NCBI GenBank assembly: GCA_022410635.1 | Contig: JAJVDF010000257.1 | Coordinates: forward strand, 807,268-871,267 | Direction of reading: 5' to 3' | Length of the DNA: 64,000 nt | Source of the DNA: Tretioscincus oriximinensis | Taxonomy: Eukaryota; Chordata; Lepidosauria; Squamata; Gymnophthalmidae | In this document: positions 11,884-22,490 of the stretch, piece after piece | Layout of the letters: each line of letters begins with the position of its first letter | How positions within the stretch are numbered: the first letter of the stretch is position 1 | Program-made: the position numbers and the translations under genes | The notes under the pieces: model-generated | The model's input: the letters and a program-made list of their open reading frames with translations, nothing else | The model's database searches: none | Told to the model about the DNA's origin: nothing

Positions 11884-12100
11884 TAGGCTGACCAGATGAC
11901 CCCTTTGGGGGGGCGGCGGTTTGAAGACCCATTTTTGGGGTGCCTCCCGTTTTTTTTCTGAGGAAAAAAACAAAACAAAAAACAATAAAAGTTTTGAAAA
12001 AAAATNTTTTTTTGAAAAAAATTTCCTCAGAAAAAACTGGGAGGCACCCCCAAATTGGGTTTTCAACCCACCCACCCCCAAAGGGATCATCTGGCCATAG
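11884..12100. mobile_element. Palindromic hAT-like MITE, family H2, copy a
   Basis: Almost the whole element is one inverted repeat. The left end TAGGCTGACCAGATGACCCC is mirrored on the right by GGGATCATCTGGCCATAG. Inside, GGGGTGCCTCCCGTTTTTTT is mirrored by AAAAAACTGGGAGGCACCCC, with an AT-rich centre. Three copies occur in this window (also 13613 and 39311). Ends starting TAGG and the small size suggest hAT, but no clean 8-bp target duplication is visible at this copy. Confidence 0.75.
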
Positions 12101-13612
12101 CAACCTTCCCCCCATTGCAAACAGAGCTTGCTACTCGTTGGACACTGTCATCTTGATTTTCCAGAAATCTCATTGGACAGCAGCTTGAGGCTGGGATTGG
12201 TTCAGGAATTTTGTATGGTTTCCCATACTATTTGACCATAACTCATTTTTGTATCTGTGGAAGGAGCAGATAATACAGTGAATTTAGTGATTATTTTATT
12301 TTCTCATTTTATGTTCTAACCTAATTCATCCCAGAGACAGTCCCAATTGTAAGTTTCAGTGACTCTTTGAACAGAAGCTCAGCAGGACCAAATTAGCAGG
12401 AAGGACACTTCATACTTGTGACACTTATGGGAAGCACTGGACTCCCATTTAAATATAACAAGAAACTGCAAATTTCACAAGAAATAATTTTGAATAGTTC
12501 TGCCATGATCTCAACAGTATCTTCTCCATGTATTTTCTAAGAATTTTTCTTGAAGGCAATTTGAAAAATTCAGATTATAACATTTTTGGCATGAAAATCT
12601 GTCATAAAGAAATACAAGTGGGGATGAATTTTATTCTCTTTGTTTTGAGGTTAGTGTGGAAGAATACTTTTTGGTGGTTGCTGGTATTCAATTTTTTGAG
12701 ACAGAAAGCAAAAACTTAGCCAATCAGAAGATTACAAGTGATAAGGTTGAGGTTCAGCTCTAATATGAAGTGATTTAACACTTGGCTGTGCAAAACATTT
12801 AGCAGGCAGGGAGCTTCCTTGTACCTTCAACGAAGCAGAAAATTGTACTGAAATTATCTAAAATAATGGCACCCTTCAGGAGCTTTCATGCTACAAAGTT
12901 TCATCAGGCTGACATCACCCTCATTTGGCACTTTGAACTTTATACCGAGAAAGATGTGGTGTTAGAAGGCTGGAGTTAAGGGGGTGAACCTTGGCTCAAA
13001 ATGGGCAAAATAGTAACATTTAGAGCCCCATGACAGATTGCTTTTCCAAAAGATAAACATCAATAAAGATCACTAAATGCAATTTGAAATGCTGTTATTT
13101 CGTCTAGGGATTCAGCATTTTCCAATATACTGTGCCTTAGTCTCTGAGGAAAAAACAGTTGCTTTTTCTTTGGCGAGAGGAGCTATGAACGTTCTCCAAA
13201 ATATATATTGCTTCTTCACTTCCTGAGCTCCTGAACCATTTTAATCAATAAGATTAACATCAATTTTCATCTGAAATAGAGGTTGTTAGAACAGACAGAT
13301 CTCATTCATACTCTACTTGCTTATATGATAAGTTCTGCAAGAGGAATCATCCCAGCTGGAAAAAGTCTCCCATTAGCAAAAGAGGTGGGAATGCCTGGAT
13401 CGGGCCTTCTCAGTAGTAGTCTCAAGATTCTGGTCTAAACTCCCCTCTACGGTACATTAAATATCTTCACAGTATACGTTAATATAAACATTGAAGGCAC
13501 TATGTTTGTCTAAAGAAATAGCTTGTTCTCCACACTTTCAGGCATGGTTTCCAATGTTAGCTTTCTATTTTATTTTTATTATTGTTATCTGCCCTGGCAC
13601 CCTAGGGTAAAC
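12101..13612. other. Single-copy AT-rich DNA between two H2 elements
   Basis: No gene or known repeat is recognised in these 1.5 kb. The short frame at 12528-12719 has no recognisable domain. Confidence 0.4.
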
Positions 13613-13803
13613 TAGGCTGATCAAATGACCCTTTTTTGGTGTGTGTTTGAAAACCCAGTTTGGGGGTGCCTCCCAGTTTTTTCTGAGGAAAATCATTCCC
13701 AAAAAAGATTTTTTTAAAAAAAAAAATTTTAATTTTTTTTCTTCAGAAAAAACCTGGAGGCACCCCAAAAACGGGTTCCGAAAGGGGTCATCTGGTCAGC
13801 CTA
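13613..13803. mobile_element. Palindromic hAT-like MITE, family H2, copy b
   Basis: Runs from TAGGCTGATCAAATGACCC to TCATCTGGTCAGCCTA with the same GGGGTGCCTCCCAG inverted core as copy a. The flanks GGTAAAC (left) and GGCAAAC (right) differ by one base and may be a decayed target duplication. Confidence 0.75.
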
Positions 13804-14507
13804 GGCAAACAAATAAAAATAAATAAATGGATTGGTTTACTCTTGGGATTGAACAATGAGTCCCATCAAAGACTTCCTCTATCCCAATGATTTAAGAGAA
13901 GAATGCACTTGGCAGCAGACAGTTACCGAGGTCTAGAAACTCCTATAACTTCACTTCCCTGGATGAAAACCTTATTTAGCTCTGATCTGATCCAGAGGAT
14001 GTTACCTGCCCATATGTCAATGGACCAGGAAAACTGTTGCCATCTGGACAGTTGTTCCAGACCAGTTCCCTTGCAGTTTCTAAAGTGTGAGTTAGCTTTG
14101 GTCTGATTTGACCAGGATTCACTTTCAATGGATGGTCTTGGATTTTAATTTTCTACTATGTTTTGTTTGTTTATGAAGTGCAATAAGTGTTCTTATCAGG
14201 GCAGAAACAAGACCAAGTCTATCTATACTATATGTATCTATAATGATTACATTTGCTCTCTATGCCCTGGATAGCTCTGTGCCCAACTATAAAGATGCAA
14301 CTTTCACTAGAGTACTTTCTGGAAAACAACAACAAATTGCTCAATAATCAGAATTATTGAAATATTTTCCAATTATCAATTCCACTCACTAGAGGGCAGT
14401 AGCAGACATTCAACTACAGTACATAAGTGCAACAATACTAACATATATAAATAAATTTGCATACCCAGAAATATTTTATTATTTTTGCGACCTTGGAGAG
14501 ATTAAAT
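13804..14507. other. Single-copy DNA
   Basis: No gene or repeat recognised. A short frame at 13903-14106 has no known similarity. Confidence 0.4.
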
Positions 14508-14637
14508 GTCTTTATGCACTGCTCCTTAACCCAGATCATATTGGGTAGGGCTTACCATACTCTGCACAAGCATCAAGTTGGCACGATCTATTCTGGGTTA
14601 TAATCTGAAATAAGACCCAGTGTAGAGAAGGTCAAAG
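14508..14637. mobile_element. Inverted-repeat element, family M1, diverged copy
   Basis: The left end (TCTTTATGCACTGCTCCTTA) is roughly mirrored by the right end (AATAAGACCCAGTGTAGAGA). It lies immediately left of an M2 element, so the two are adjacent or nested. Confidence 0.5.
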
Positions 14638-14642
14638 GTCCT

Positions 14643-14904
14643 GGTCACACACTTACTTTAAACGTTTTTTTCTGTCTTAAAAATGAACCTTTTTTGGTTT
14701 TGGTTTGGCGAAGAAGGGAGTCTAAGATGCTGTTTCAATGCTGTTTTAATCCATCTTCAGTCCTAAAGAATTGGATTAAAGCAGGAACAAAACCGAAGAT
14801 GGATTAAAAGTATGTTTGGAGCATAGCCTAACACACAGAGAAACATAAAATTGATTAAACTAATTCTCCAGAACTTAAAAAGATTTAAAAGTAAGTGTGT
14901 GACC
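14643..14904. mobile_element. Inverted-repeat element, family M2, copy a
   Basis: The termini are GGTCACACACTTACTTTAAA on the left and its near reverse complement TTTAAAAGTAAGTGTGTGACC on the right. Internally there is a second nested palindrome with TTTTAATCCATCTTCAGTCC facing CCGAAGATGGATTAAAAG. Related copies lie at 15050-15213 and 58855-58965. It is non-coding, presumably a DNA-transposon derivative, and its superfamily is unassigned. Confidence 0.7.
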
Positions 14905-15049
14905 AAGTCCATCCAATTCTGTTGGCTAATTTTATTTGGTGACCAACAGTGTGAGACAGAATACTTGGGACATAAAAAAGAAATCATATTAGTCTAGGTC
15001 AGAGATGAACAAGGGAAAAATGTTGGTAGCATGAGCTTTCCTAAAGTAT

Positions 15050-15213
15050 GCCCCCAATCACACATTTATTTTTAAATGTTCTTCTGTCCTGAAGAATGAG
15101 CTTAATCTGTTCGTTACTTTTTTCGTAGACTAAACCAGGAAAAAATGGCCAGATTAAGTTCTTTCTTCAGGGCCAAAGAAGATTTAAAAGCGGATGGGTG
15201 AACAGGGTCAAAG
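15050..15213. mobile_element. Inverted-repeat element, family M2, copy b
   Basis: Arms of about 65 bp. The left arm has CACATTTATTTTTAAATG, CTGTCCTGAAGAATGAGCTT and AATCTG. The right arm has CAGATTAAGTTCTTTCTTCA and GATTTAAAAGCGGATGGGTG. It lies only about 150 bp from copy a. Confidence 0.65.
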
Positions 15214-16149
15214 ATTTCTTCTTTAGATAATCCATTGCATCAGAAAAAGTAAACCAAAACCTGAGCCTTATCTGAGTTACACCTCAAATCAGGGATCCAT
15301 CATCTAGGGCCGGCCATAGTCTACACTAGCAAGCAGATAGCATGCCCCTTTTCCAAGTTATTGCTCTAAATAAAAGCTCAGGGTGCAAGAAGCTTTTTCT
15401 GTTAGTTTCTAAGGTACTCCTAGATCCACTCACAAGTTATATGGAGATTATTTAAAGCCTTATTTGTACATACCTGTGTTAATCCACATTCGTTAATGAA
15501 GATAAAATTGATGGATTAGCTGCAGCCACAAGCATGTACATAAATCAATTTGATCCACATTAAAAGTAACTATAAATGAATTCTGGTATTCACTGGGTAG
15601 ACAATTGGCTTGTGGTGTATGACGTTTTTTGGGTTCGGTAGTCATCCCTGCATGTGTCCACCCGCTGCACTTTTGACCAATGGGTAGATCCACCTACCCT
15701 TGTATCTCCTGGCAACCAAAATTGCTAGATCCAGTCTTCCACTGCATCTAATGTGCTGAAGCACTAGTCCCAATTGGCACAATATGGAACAGTGAATTCC
15801 TTAAATCACATTATTATGTTATGAAAAAAGGACCTAAATCTTTTTCCAGGCTTCTGTTGCCCTCCTGCTGCAAATAAATTCTGCTGTGTTCAAGATCTCC
15901 ATAGCCTTGGACCTGCAGTCAATGATCAATCAATGTTTATTGTTTCAACCATTGCCATAACAAAAGTATAAACATTTAATAATATAATAAAATAGTTTCA
16001 AATACAAANAGGTAAAAATTCAGGGAACATGAGCCTTTCTAANCTTAAATGCTGCCTGAATAAAGCAGGCCATATGAAAGCTATTGTACGGAAAAACATT
16101 TGTAGGAGACATCAGATGTGCTTGAAGTGTGTTCTTGATACATTTCTTT
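15214..16149. other. Mostly single-copy DNA with old repeat debris
   Basis: Around 15262-15300 a CCTGAGCCTTATCTGAG stretch resembles an internal part of family M1. Around 15930-16020 a TCAATCAATGTTTATTG stretch looks like the reverse of a LINE 3' end. No gene seen. Confidence 0.4.
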
Positions 16150-16830
16150 CTATTTGAGTTTTATATTTGAGTTGCGGCCACTTCTGGTCAGGGATGATCT
16201 GGCCACAGTGATCCACGCTNTGGTAACTTCCAGGTTGGACTATTGTAACGCACTCAATATGGGGCTGCCCTTGAAAACGGTTCGGAAGCTGCAGCTGGTG
16301 CTGAATGCAGCCGCTAGACTGCTGACCGGAACAGCTGGCTGGACACACATCACGCCGGTCCTGAAAGAACTGCACTGGCTGCCAGTTTGCTACCGAGCCC
16401 AATTCAAGGTATTAACTCTAACCNTTAAAGCCTTACATAACTTGGGCCCCAAATATGTAAAGGAACGCCTTCTCCCATATGAGCCTGCTCNTGCCCTAAG
16501 ATCTGCAGGGGAGGCCCTACTGACTGTACCACCACCCTCAGTGGCAGAGNGGGTGGGAACCCAGAATAGGGCCTTCTCTGTGGCAGCCCCCAGACTATGG
16601 AATAGTCTCCCCCATGAGGTGCGTCAATCACCATCTCTGTGCACTTTCAGAAAACGCTTAAAGACGCACCTCTTTGGCCTGGCCTTTGGCTAGAAAACTA
16701 CTGTCTCCTCCCCATTTTTAGAAAAGGCTGTTTTTAATGTGTTAAAATGATGCTTTTATTGTTAACCACCCTGAGACCTACGGGTATAGGTCGGTATAAA
16801 AATGTAAATAAATAAATAAAATAAAATGTA
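16150..16830 (+). mobile_element. L2-type LINE, 5'-truncated, with intact 3' end
   Basis: Coding remnant (16154-16693) followed by a 3' untranslated end with TTTATTGTTAACCACCCTGAG, then GGGTATAGGTCGGTATAAA and an (AAATA)n tail finishing near 16830. The same 3' terminal block recurs without coding sequence at 17172 (minus), 18418, 21922, 41140 and 54855 (minus). It also ends the SINEs at 43499 and 52891. This is the best reference copy for those tails in the window. Confidence 0.85.
16154..16693 (+). pseudogene. L2 LINE ORF2, C-terminal end of reverse transcriptase
   Basis: An open frame of 179 codons that contains four Ns. It corresponds to the C-terminal end of a LINE-2 type polyprotein, the part after the reverse transcriptase catalytic core. 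Recognisable blocks are RLDYCNAL near residue 28, [15 protein letters not shown] near residue 46, ELHWLPV near residue 72, RAFSVAAPRLWNSLP near residue 139 and FRKRLKTHLF near residue 164. The endonuclease and the catalytic YxDD part are missing because the copy is 5'-truncated. The ATG at 16154 is only the first Met inside the truncated frame and not a real start. The frame is free of stops, so the insertion is relatively young. Function as a protein is not expected. Confidence in the family is high from these motifs. Confidence 0.85.
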
Positions 16831-17171
16831 TAGATACATGAATATTATTATTGTATTTTGCTTTTGTGTTTTGCTCAGTAATCTGTTTATTTTTTCCTTG
16901 GCAGTCACTTATAAATTGTCTTGAACATAACATGAAAAAAGCACTGTGCAAACAGAAGTATGCTAATACCCCTGCTGAGTAAATTTCTATATTTCTGAGC
17001 AACACAGTCAAAGTTTTTTTCAATTTACATGTATTTTAATGTAAAAATTAAGGAACACTGAGACCGGTATTAAATAATGTCCTTTTTAAAATGAACAGAA
17101 TCCTGTTATTATATACATCTTTCAATTCTTAGTAGGCATTTTTTACCCAAGCTTTTGGCTGACACACTTTC

Positions 17172-17265
17172 TATATTTATTTCTTTATTTATACTTACAC
17201 CCTGCCCCTTACCCAAAGGTATCAGGGTGGCCAACAGTAAAACACAGGACAAAATTAGCACTTTT
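17172..17265 (-). mobile_element. L2-type 3' tail, minus strand fragment
   Basis: TATTTATTTCTTTATTTATA is followed by CACCCTGCCCCTTACCCAAA and GGTATCAGGGTGGCCAACAG. This is a diverged reverse complement of the tail at 16755-16830. Confidence 0.6.
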
Positions 17266-18417
17266 AAACAGTAGCAAAACGATATCTGAAGGTGGAAAGA
17301 AAAACAGCACTTCTTTAACCAATGGTCAGGTATACAGTATATTCTTGTATACTGTATTGCAAATCTGATTTTTAAACTCTTATTTTTATGACATATTTTG
17401 TGTCTCTTATTTTGCAGCACACAAACCACTATTGGAATACGGTTACCTTATAAAAAAAAAAGGAGTCAAGGACTTTGCAACTTTAAAGGATGTGAAATAG
17501 AAGAAAGTTCTTTTTCCAGGTCCATCAAAGTTGCAAACGTTTTGTTCTGTTTATTGAGTAACCCTATGTTGGGTCACTTGCTCACAGGCAGACTATAAAT
17601 GAACACATGTGTTCAAAATGTCTTCCATTCAGTGGGTGGTATTATGAAATTAAATTTAACAGTAGACTCTTTTTTCCTCTGCCCCAGAAGCATTCTCCTC
17701 AAAGAAATTGTAGTATCTTCTCTTTCTTTAGAACTGTTCTTTAAAAGTTGACCAGCTTTCAATAAGATTGCAGTTGACAAGTGTGTTGCATTATTCGTGA
17801 ACATTTAAATACTAATTAGCTTAGCCACAGCTAATCTCCCTTCAGCAGAGCTCACAATCTCAACTGTCAATTAAGCCGGTTGTTGTTCCCAAGGAAGGGG
17901 AGGTCAGAGGGGAATGCTCAGTCAGCTGTAAGATCATGTTAACACAGATTGAAAAGTAATAATCTCAATAGAAAAAGCAAAACTTTCTTTTACCTGTTTA
18001 ATGTAATTACATTAAGGGTAGGTGTGGAGGCAAAAGCATTCTTACAAAGAAAGCCAGCAACAGAAAGTCATTTTAGCTGCCATCAAAGTCCCATCAATCT
18101 TATGTCTAAAAAGAAGAGGAGCTCCTTCAGGGTGGGTGAGCTGAACAGCTTCCAAGCAGTACTTGGAAAGTTCTATTTTCCTCANTATTGAGAATGTCCC
18201 TTGTCCAGTCTTGAAAGCTAAGCAGAATTAGACCTAATTCATAGAAAGATATCAGATATTGTAGGCCAGGAAGACTCTTATTAAAAAAATCTGTAAAATG
18301 TAGTGATAAATTGTGTCTGTTCTGTGACCATGAACACTGCAGACGATTTTCCATACAGCCACTAGGAACCATATTTGATCTGATGCCATGTCTAACCACT
18401 ACCGTAAATTCAGATAT
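17266..18417. other. Single-copy DNA
   Basis: No gene seen. The stretch 17795-17930 (TAAATACTAATTAGCTTAGC, CTGTCAATTAAGCCGG) has homeodomain-like cores and might be conserved non-coding sequence, but this is a guess. Confidence 0.4.
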
Positions 18418-18496
18418 TATTGTTTTTAATGTGTTAATTTCGTTTTTATTGTTAACCGCCAGGAGACCTTTGGGTATAGGATACAGAAATATAAAT
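18418..18496 (+). mobile_element. L2-type 3' tail fragment
   Basis: TTTTATTGTTAACCGCCAGG and AGACCTTTGGGTATAGGATA match the L2 tail at 16755-16830. It is immediately followed by the triplet-tail end of a minus-strand SINE. Confidence 0.65.
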
Positions 18497-18812
18497 AGAA
18501 GAAGATGAAGACAGTGAAGACAAAGAACTGGGTTTTTATACCCCGCTTTTCTCACCCAAAGGGACTCAAAGCACCTTACAAGGGTATTTTTTGCCTGAAA
18601 GCTTACACTCTTCCCCACTAGTCTGTGGTGGTTCCTATTTATCTAATTGAAGTCAGCTGCAGTTTCTTGCCATTCATGCTTTCAAATAGCTGGGTTGGCT
18701 AGAGCTACAGGCAAATCGAAGGTGCTCACTCCTCCCCATGTCTGACACAGGGCTTCGAAACCTAATCTCCCAGATAAGAGACTGTCTCCTTAGCAACCGA
18801 GCCATTTCTGCA
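18497..18812 (-). mobile_element. tRNA-derived SINE with BovB-type tail (family A)
   Basis: Read on the minus strand, it has a tRNA-like head with GGCTCGGTTGCTAAGGAGAC and GGTTTCGAAGCCCTGTGTC. A body with AATTGCAAGAAA-like remnants follows, then the tail CCCTTGTAAGGTGC, TTTGAGTCCCTTTGGGTGAG, AAAAGCGGGGTATAAAAACCC and degenerate CTT units. It is nearly full length. Confidence 0.8.
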
Positions 18813-19683
18813 ATAAACCATTGTATCAAGGGACCATGGGACTCTTGCTGGAAGACTTGCTTTTGGTGAATCCTATTTTTGTCACAATAGGTCAAAAAGT
18901 GTTTTGAGGAAATCAAAATAGGCTTTCAAGTCAGAACTTCAATCTACTTACCCACCTCCAGCTGCCTTTGGAAAAGTGATACATGGACAAAAACCTTGGT
19001 TAGTCTGGTTCTGACTTGGTTAGCCTCTATGCTATATCCCCTCTCCCTATTCCTTATACAGCCTTTTTGCACATATTAATGAACAACACAAAACAATAAA
19101 TAAAAACAAATAAAAAAGCAGCTTTCAATTAAAGTTTTATACTGTTCTTGTTACCAGGTTGTTACGTGCATGGATTGGTAAGCAGAATGTTGCTTAGAAT
19201 GAATAGAGTGGGGAATAGAGAGAAATCCAAATAAAATTTGAATGTTCAGTTTACTTGTGAACCAAATGCCCATATGTTCAAGTTTGAATGCATTTGAAAA
19301 GAACATACACTTTTCCATATTNAAAAAGTGTCTTTCAAAGCAAAACTAGTGTGGACACAAATTGTTCAGTTGAATAGTCCATGTTTGCAAGCAGGAGGCT
19401 GATTTGGTTTGATTGAATTTCCAGACATGCAAAGCACTTCAACGTGATTAGGAATTGTTTNAACAAATTTTCCAATATGAGCCAAACTTTGTGCATCTTT
19501 AGCATTAAGCATTTTGATTCAATTTTTAGGCAGCCTCTTNCATATTTTTCATCCCAGTAAGAGTTCTCATTAGACTGTTATAAATTTCCTTCATCTTGAT
19601 TTTGAGTGGCTGTTTCTTCTGTAGTTGGTAATTCAGAAAAGATGGGGTATGGAATAAACTTCCTATCCATGTTACTCAGAGAT
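18813..19683. other. Single-copy DNA
   Basis: Contains short AAATAAAAACAAAT-type runs near 19085-19110. No gene or clear repeat recognised. Confidence 0.4.
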
Positions 19684-19860
19684 CAAATTTGGTTTAGTGG
19701 TTAGAATATTGGACCCTTATCTGATAGTCTCCTGGTTCGGTTCCACACTCCTCTATGAAGTCACATGATTGCCCTTGGGCCAGTCACAGTTCTTTAGAAC
19801 TTTCTCAGCCCCACCTACTTCACAGTGTGTTTATTGTGGAGAAAGCAACAAAATCTATGT
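19684..19860 (+). mobile_element. Sauria-type SINE, head only (family B)
   Basis: TTTGGTTTAGTGGTTAGAAT is an A-box-like start. CCTGGTTCGGTTCC is a B-box-like element. CCTTGGGCCAGTCACAGTTC and CTCAGCCCCACCTACTTCAC form the conserved SINE body. The tail fades after GAAAGCAACAAAATCTATG, so the 3' end is lost. Confidence 0.8.
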
Positions 19861-20724
19861 ATGCCAATCATCATCATTATCATTTCCATTCCTTTCTGTT
19901 TTCATTTTCCAGGTACTTGGGACATATAAAATGAAAATGAACACAGATTTGCTAGCTTCCATCTTATCCAAATGGGGCAAAGCAAAACTGTGTGCAAATT
20001 GGCAAAAATTGCCTTAGAATCCTTGTTCACTTATACAGAACAAGAAAATAAGAATTCTTGTGGAATTCAGATAAAAATCTATATAGTACAAAAGTTCAGT
20101 TTAGATTGCTCACCCATGCAGATTTCCAGTGACACTGAACATATTAAGATTTTTCTACCTATTGCTTTCATTTGCAGGGAATTGGGAAAAAATAACTTCT
20201 CAATTTAGACCAAGAAGTGGCTGCTCCAAAAAAGAAAGGGATCTCCTTACCCCATTTATTTATTTGTTTAATGTTTTTGCTGTCCTTCATCACTGATGTT
20301 GGGCTGTGAATAGAATATCTGAAGACATAGGACTATAACAAGAATAAGAACTAAAAAAAATCAAAATGAGAGAAAAACAGAAAGAAATTGGTTGCGATTT
20401 TAAAAATCATGAATTATCTGCAATTTATTCTCTTCCAATGTCAGCATTTCCATCATTAGACTGCCCAAGATCTTTTCCTGGAAACAGGAAATGGTAAACC
20501 ATTTCTCTCTCTTCCAAGAAAATTGTACAGATATATGCCCATAGAGGTGCCTGTATAGTCAACAGGAGATTGAATTAATTAAACTTTTGGGGTAATTTCT
20601 TCATCTTTTCTTTTTTCTCATCTTTCTTTTCCTTTAACTTGCACATGTGCTTTGCCTACATTTGAAAAACCATGCAGAGACAGGAACAGAAAAATAAAAA
20701 GAAAGAAAATATATAAGAGACACA
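19861..20724. other. Single-copy DNA
   Basis: No gene seen. Around 20255 a CATTTATTTATTTGTTTAAT run may be the tail of an old element. Confidence 0.4.
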
Positions 20725-20932
20725 GGCTGCATTCACACGCCGTAATGATGTCTGCATAGGANCCCCTATGGGTTAGGGTTTAAATATATAGAGAAGGCTG
20801 CTCTTGGTCATTCGTGGGCTGGAGCTTCCTTCCTCCTGCCCACCTATGGCTCCTGCCATGCGATGCATGCAGACGGCCGACCGACAGCAACACCAGGTAA
20901 GCCTCCTTTTTATCCCTCGTGTGGATGCAGCC
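20725..20932. mobile_element. MITE with 15-bp terminal inverted repeats (M3)
   Basis: The left end GGCTGCATTCACACG is mirrored by CGTGTGGATGCAGCC at the right end with one mismatch. The interior is GC-rich with no coding sequence. The flanks AGAGACA and AGAGAGG are similar but not a clear target duplication. Confidence 0.7.
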
Positions 20933-21449
20933 AGAGAGGAGTGATGATAAATTATTTTATGCACATTACTGAATAGTTGTTGGCATGCAAGAAATGTAAT
21001 CCTTTTCATAAAAATGGGGGGGAAAGCTTCTTCTCATATTTATTTTCCTTATGAGAATCGTCAGCCAACAGAAGACATGCTGCCATTCCGTTCCTTCGGA
21101 GATGTACGCATATTAAAGCAAAATATAGTTCTGCTGATAAAAAGAAAAAGGCAGATCAATCATTTGGAATTTACCCACACACAAATATGAGCATGACTGA
21201 TGATGTCTGACCCTGAGATCACTTTTAAGAAGTATATAATACTAACCTTTCGTTAAAAAAACCCTCCAGACTTTCAGCCTGAAAATTAAGTGGCTATCCA
21301 AGACTGAAGATAACTCGGGCTGTTCTTGCTTGCAATGCTTCTATACATTTACAACTACTGTAAAGTTTTCCTACCGTGATGGTAGTATCATCATGAAACT
21401 GCTTTCCCTTCCCTACTTTTAGATGTGCCTGTTTTAATTTATTAATTTG
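20933..21449. other. Single-copy DNA
   Basis: No gene seen. The short frames here overlap a SINE or lack similarity. Confidence 0.4.
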
Positions 21450-21708
21450 GCTCAGTCGCTTAAGAAATGGTCTCTCATCCTGGAGATGAGGCCTCAAAGC
21501 CCTGTATGGGACATGGGGAGGGGTGAGCACCTTCCACTAGCCTGTAGCTCTAGTCAACTCAGCTATTTGAAAGCAAGAATTGCAAGAAATTGCAACTGAC
21601 TGCAAGTAGATACATGGGAACCACCACAGCCCGGGCAAAATACCCTTGTAAGTCGCTTTGAGTACCTTTGAAAGGTGAGAAAAGCGGGGTATAAAAACAC
21701 AGTAGTTC
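21450..21708 (+). mobile_element. tRNA-derived SINE with BovB-type tail (family A)
   Basis: The head reads GGCTCAGTCGCTTAAGAAAT and GAGGCCTCAAAGCCCTG. The body has GAGCACCTTCCACTAGCCTG and AATTGCAAGAAATTGCAACT. The tail is CCCTTGTAAGTCGCTTTGAG, GAAAGGTGAGAAAAGCGGGG and TATAAAAAC. It leads straight into a long (TTC)n tract. Confidence 0.85.
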
Positions 21709-21918
21709 TTCTTCTTCTTCTTCTTCTTCTTCTTCTTCTTCTTCTTCTTCTTCTTCTTCTTCTTCTTCTTCTTCTTCTTCTTCTTCTTCTTCTTCTTCTT
21801 CTTCTTCTTCTCCTNCTCCTTCTCCTTCTCCTTCTCCTTCTCCTCCTTCTCCTCCTTCTCCTCCTTCTCATTCTTCTCATTCTTCTTATTCTCCTCCTCC
21901 TCCTCCCATCGTCGTCGT
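21705..21918. repeat. (TTC)n to (TCC)n compound microsatellite
   Basis: About 105 bases of pure TTC are followed by TCCTTC, then mixed TTCTCC and TCATTC units, ending in CGTCGTCGTCGACGACC. The read-through leucine or arginine strings in several frames are artefacts of the repeat. It is an extension of the SINE tail to its left. Confidence 0.9.
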
Positions 21919-21921
21919 CGA

Positions 21922-21957
21922 CGACCACCCTGAGACCTTCAGGTATAGGGTATAGTG
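21922..21957 (+). mobile_element. Short L2-type tail remnant
   Basis: ACCACCCTGAGACCTTCAGG followed by TATAGGGTATAG matches the L2 end at 16770-16800. It directly abuts the microsatellite, so a (CTT)n SINE may have landed in an L2 or L2-tailed element. Confidence 0.5.
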
Positions 21958-22271
21958 GTCATGCCTGCAGCCACCAAAGCCTTCCTATGTAACTCTCCTT
22001 AACAGGATTACTACGTTACTGTGAGAATATGCTAGCACAAGATAATGCAGAATCACATTCTGAGCATCCTCAGTATTTATTTCCTGGTTAATCATCTTGT
22101 CTGTTCCATGTGAATTTAAAGATTTTCTAACTGTTTGTTTGCAAATGTATGCATGGCCTCACAGTTGGCTTATTCCAATTTTTAAAACCGTTGCAATTTT
22201 TAACACATCATGTGAAAGGAACCTTAATGTAATTATAGCAACACTTGATATCCAGTATTCCATATTGGGGG

Positions 22272-22490
22272 TTTCTATTACTTGGAGACTAACAGGAGAA
22301 AGGTAAGTGGCATGACCTTTTGTAGATCTACTTCTTCAGATGCTAGGGGACCTATGTCAGGGACAGACTTTAAAGAAAACTCTGTGTAGTAGATGGCAAA
22401 AGACATGTAAATGTGGTATGGGGATTAACTAGGTGAGAAAAACAGCTGGACCTTCTACAAGACCAACACAGNTACTTCTATGAAATTGAC
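22272..22490. mobile_element. Penelope-like terminus, diverged, probably head-to-head pair
   Basis: The left part, in minus orientation, has ACTTGGAGACTAACAGGAGA, then TTTGTAGATCTACTTCTTCA and GATGCTAGGGGACCTATGTC. The right part (22458-22490) has ACAAGACCAACACAG and TACTTCTATGAAATTG in plus orientation, matching the plus-strand end of the 49864 copy. Only about 100 bases separate the two. Confidence 0.55.

Noticed and set aside
21675..21992. Long Leu- or Arg-rich open frames on both strands
   Set aside because: They are produced by the (TTC)n/(TCC)n microsatellite and have no conserved domain.
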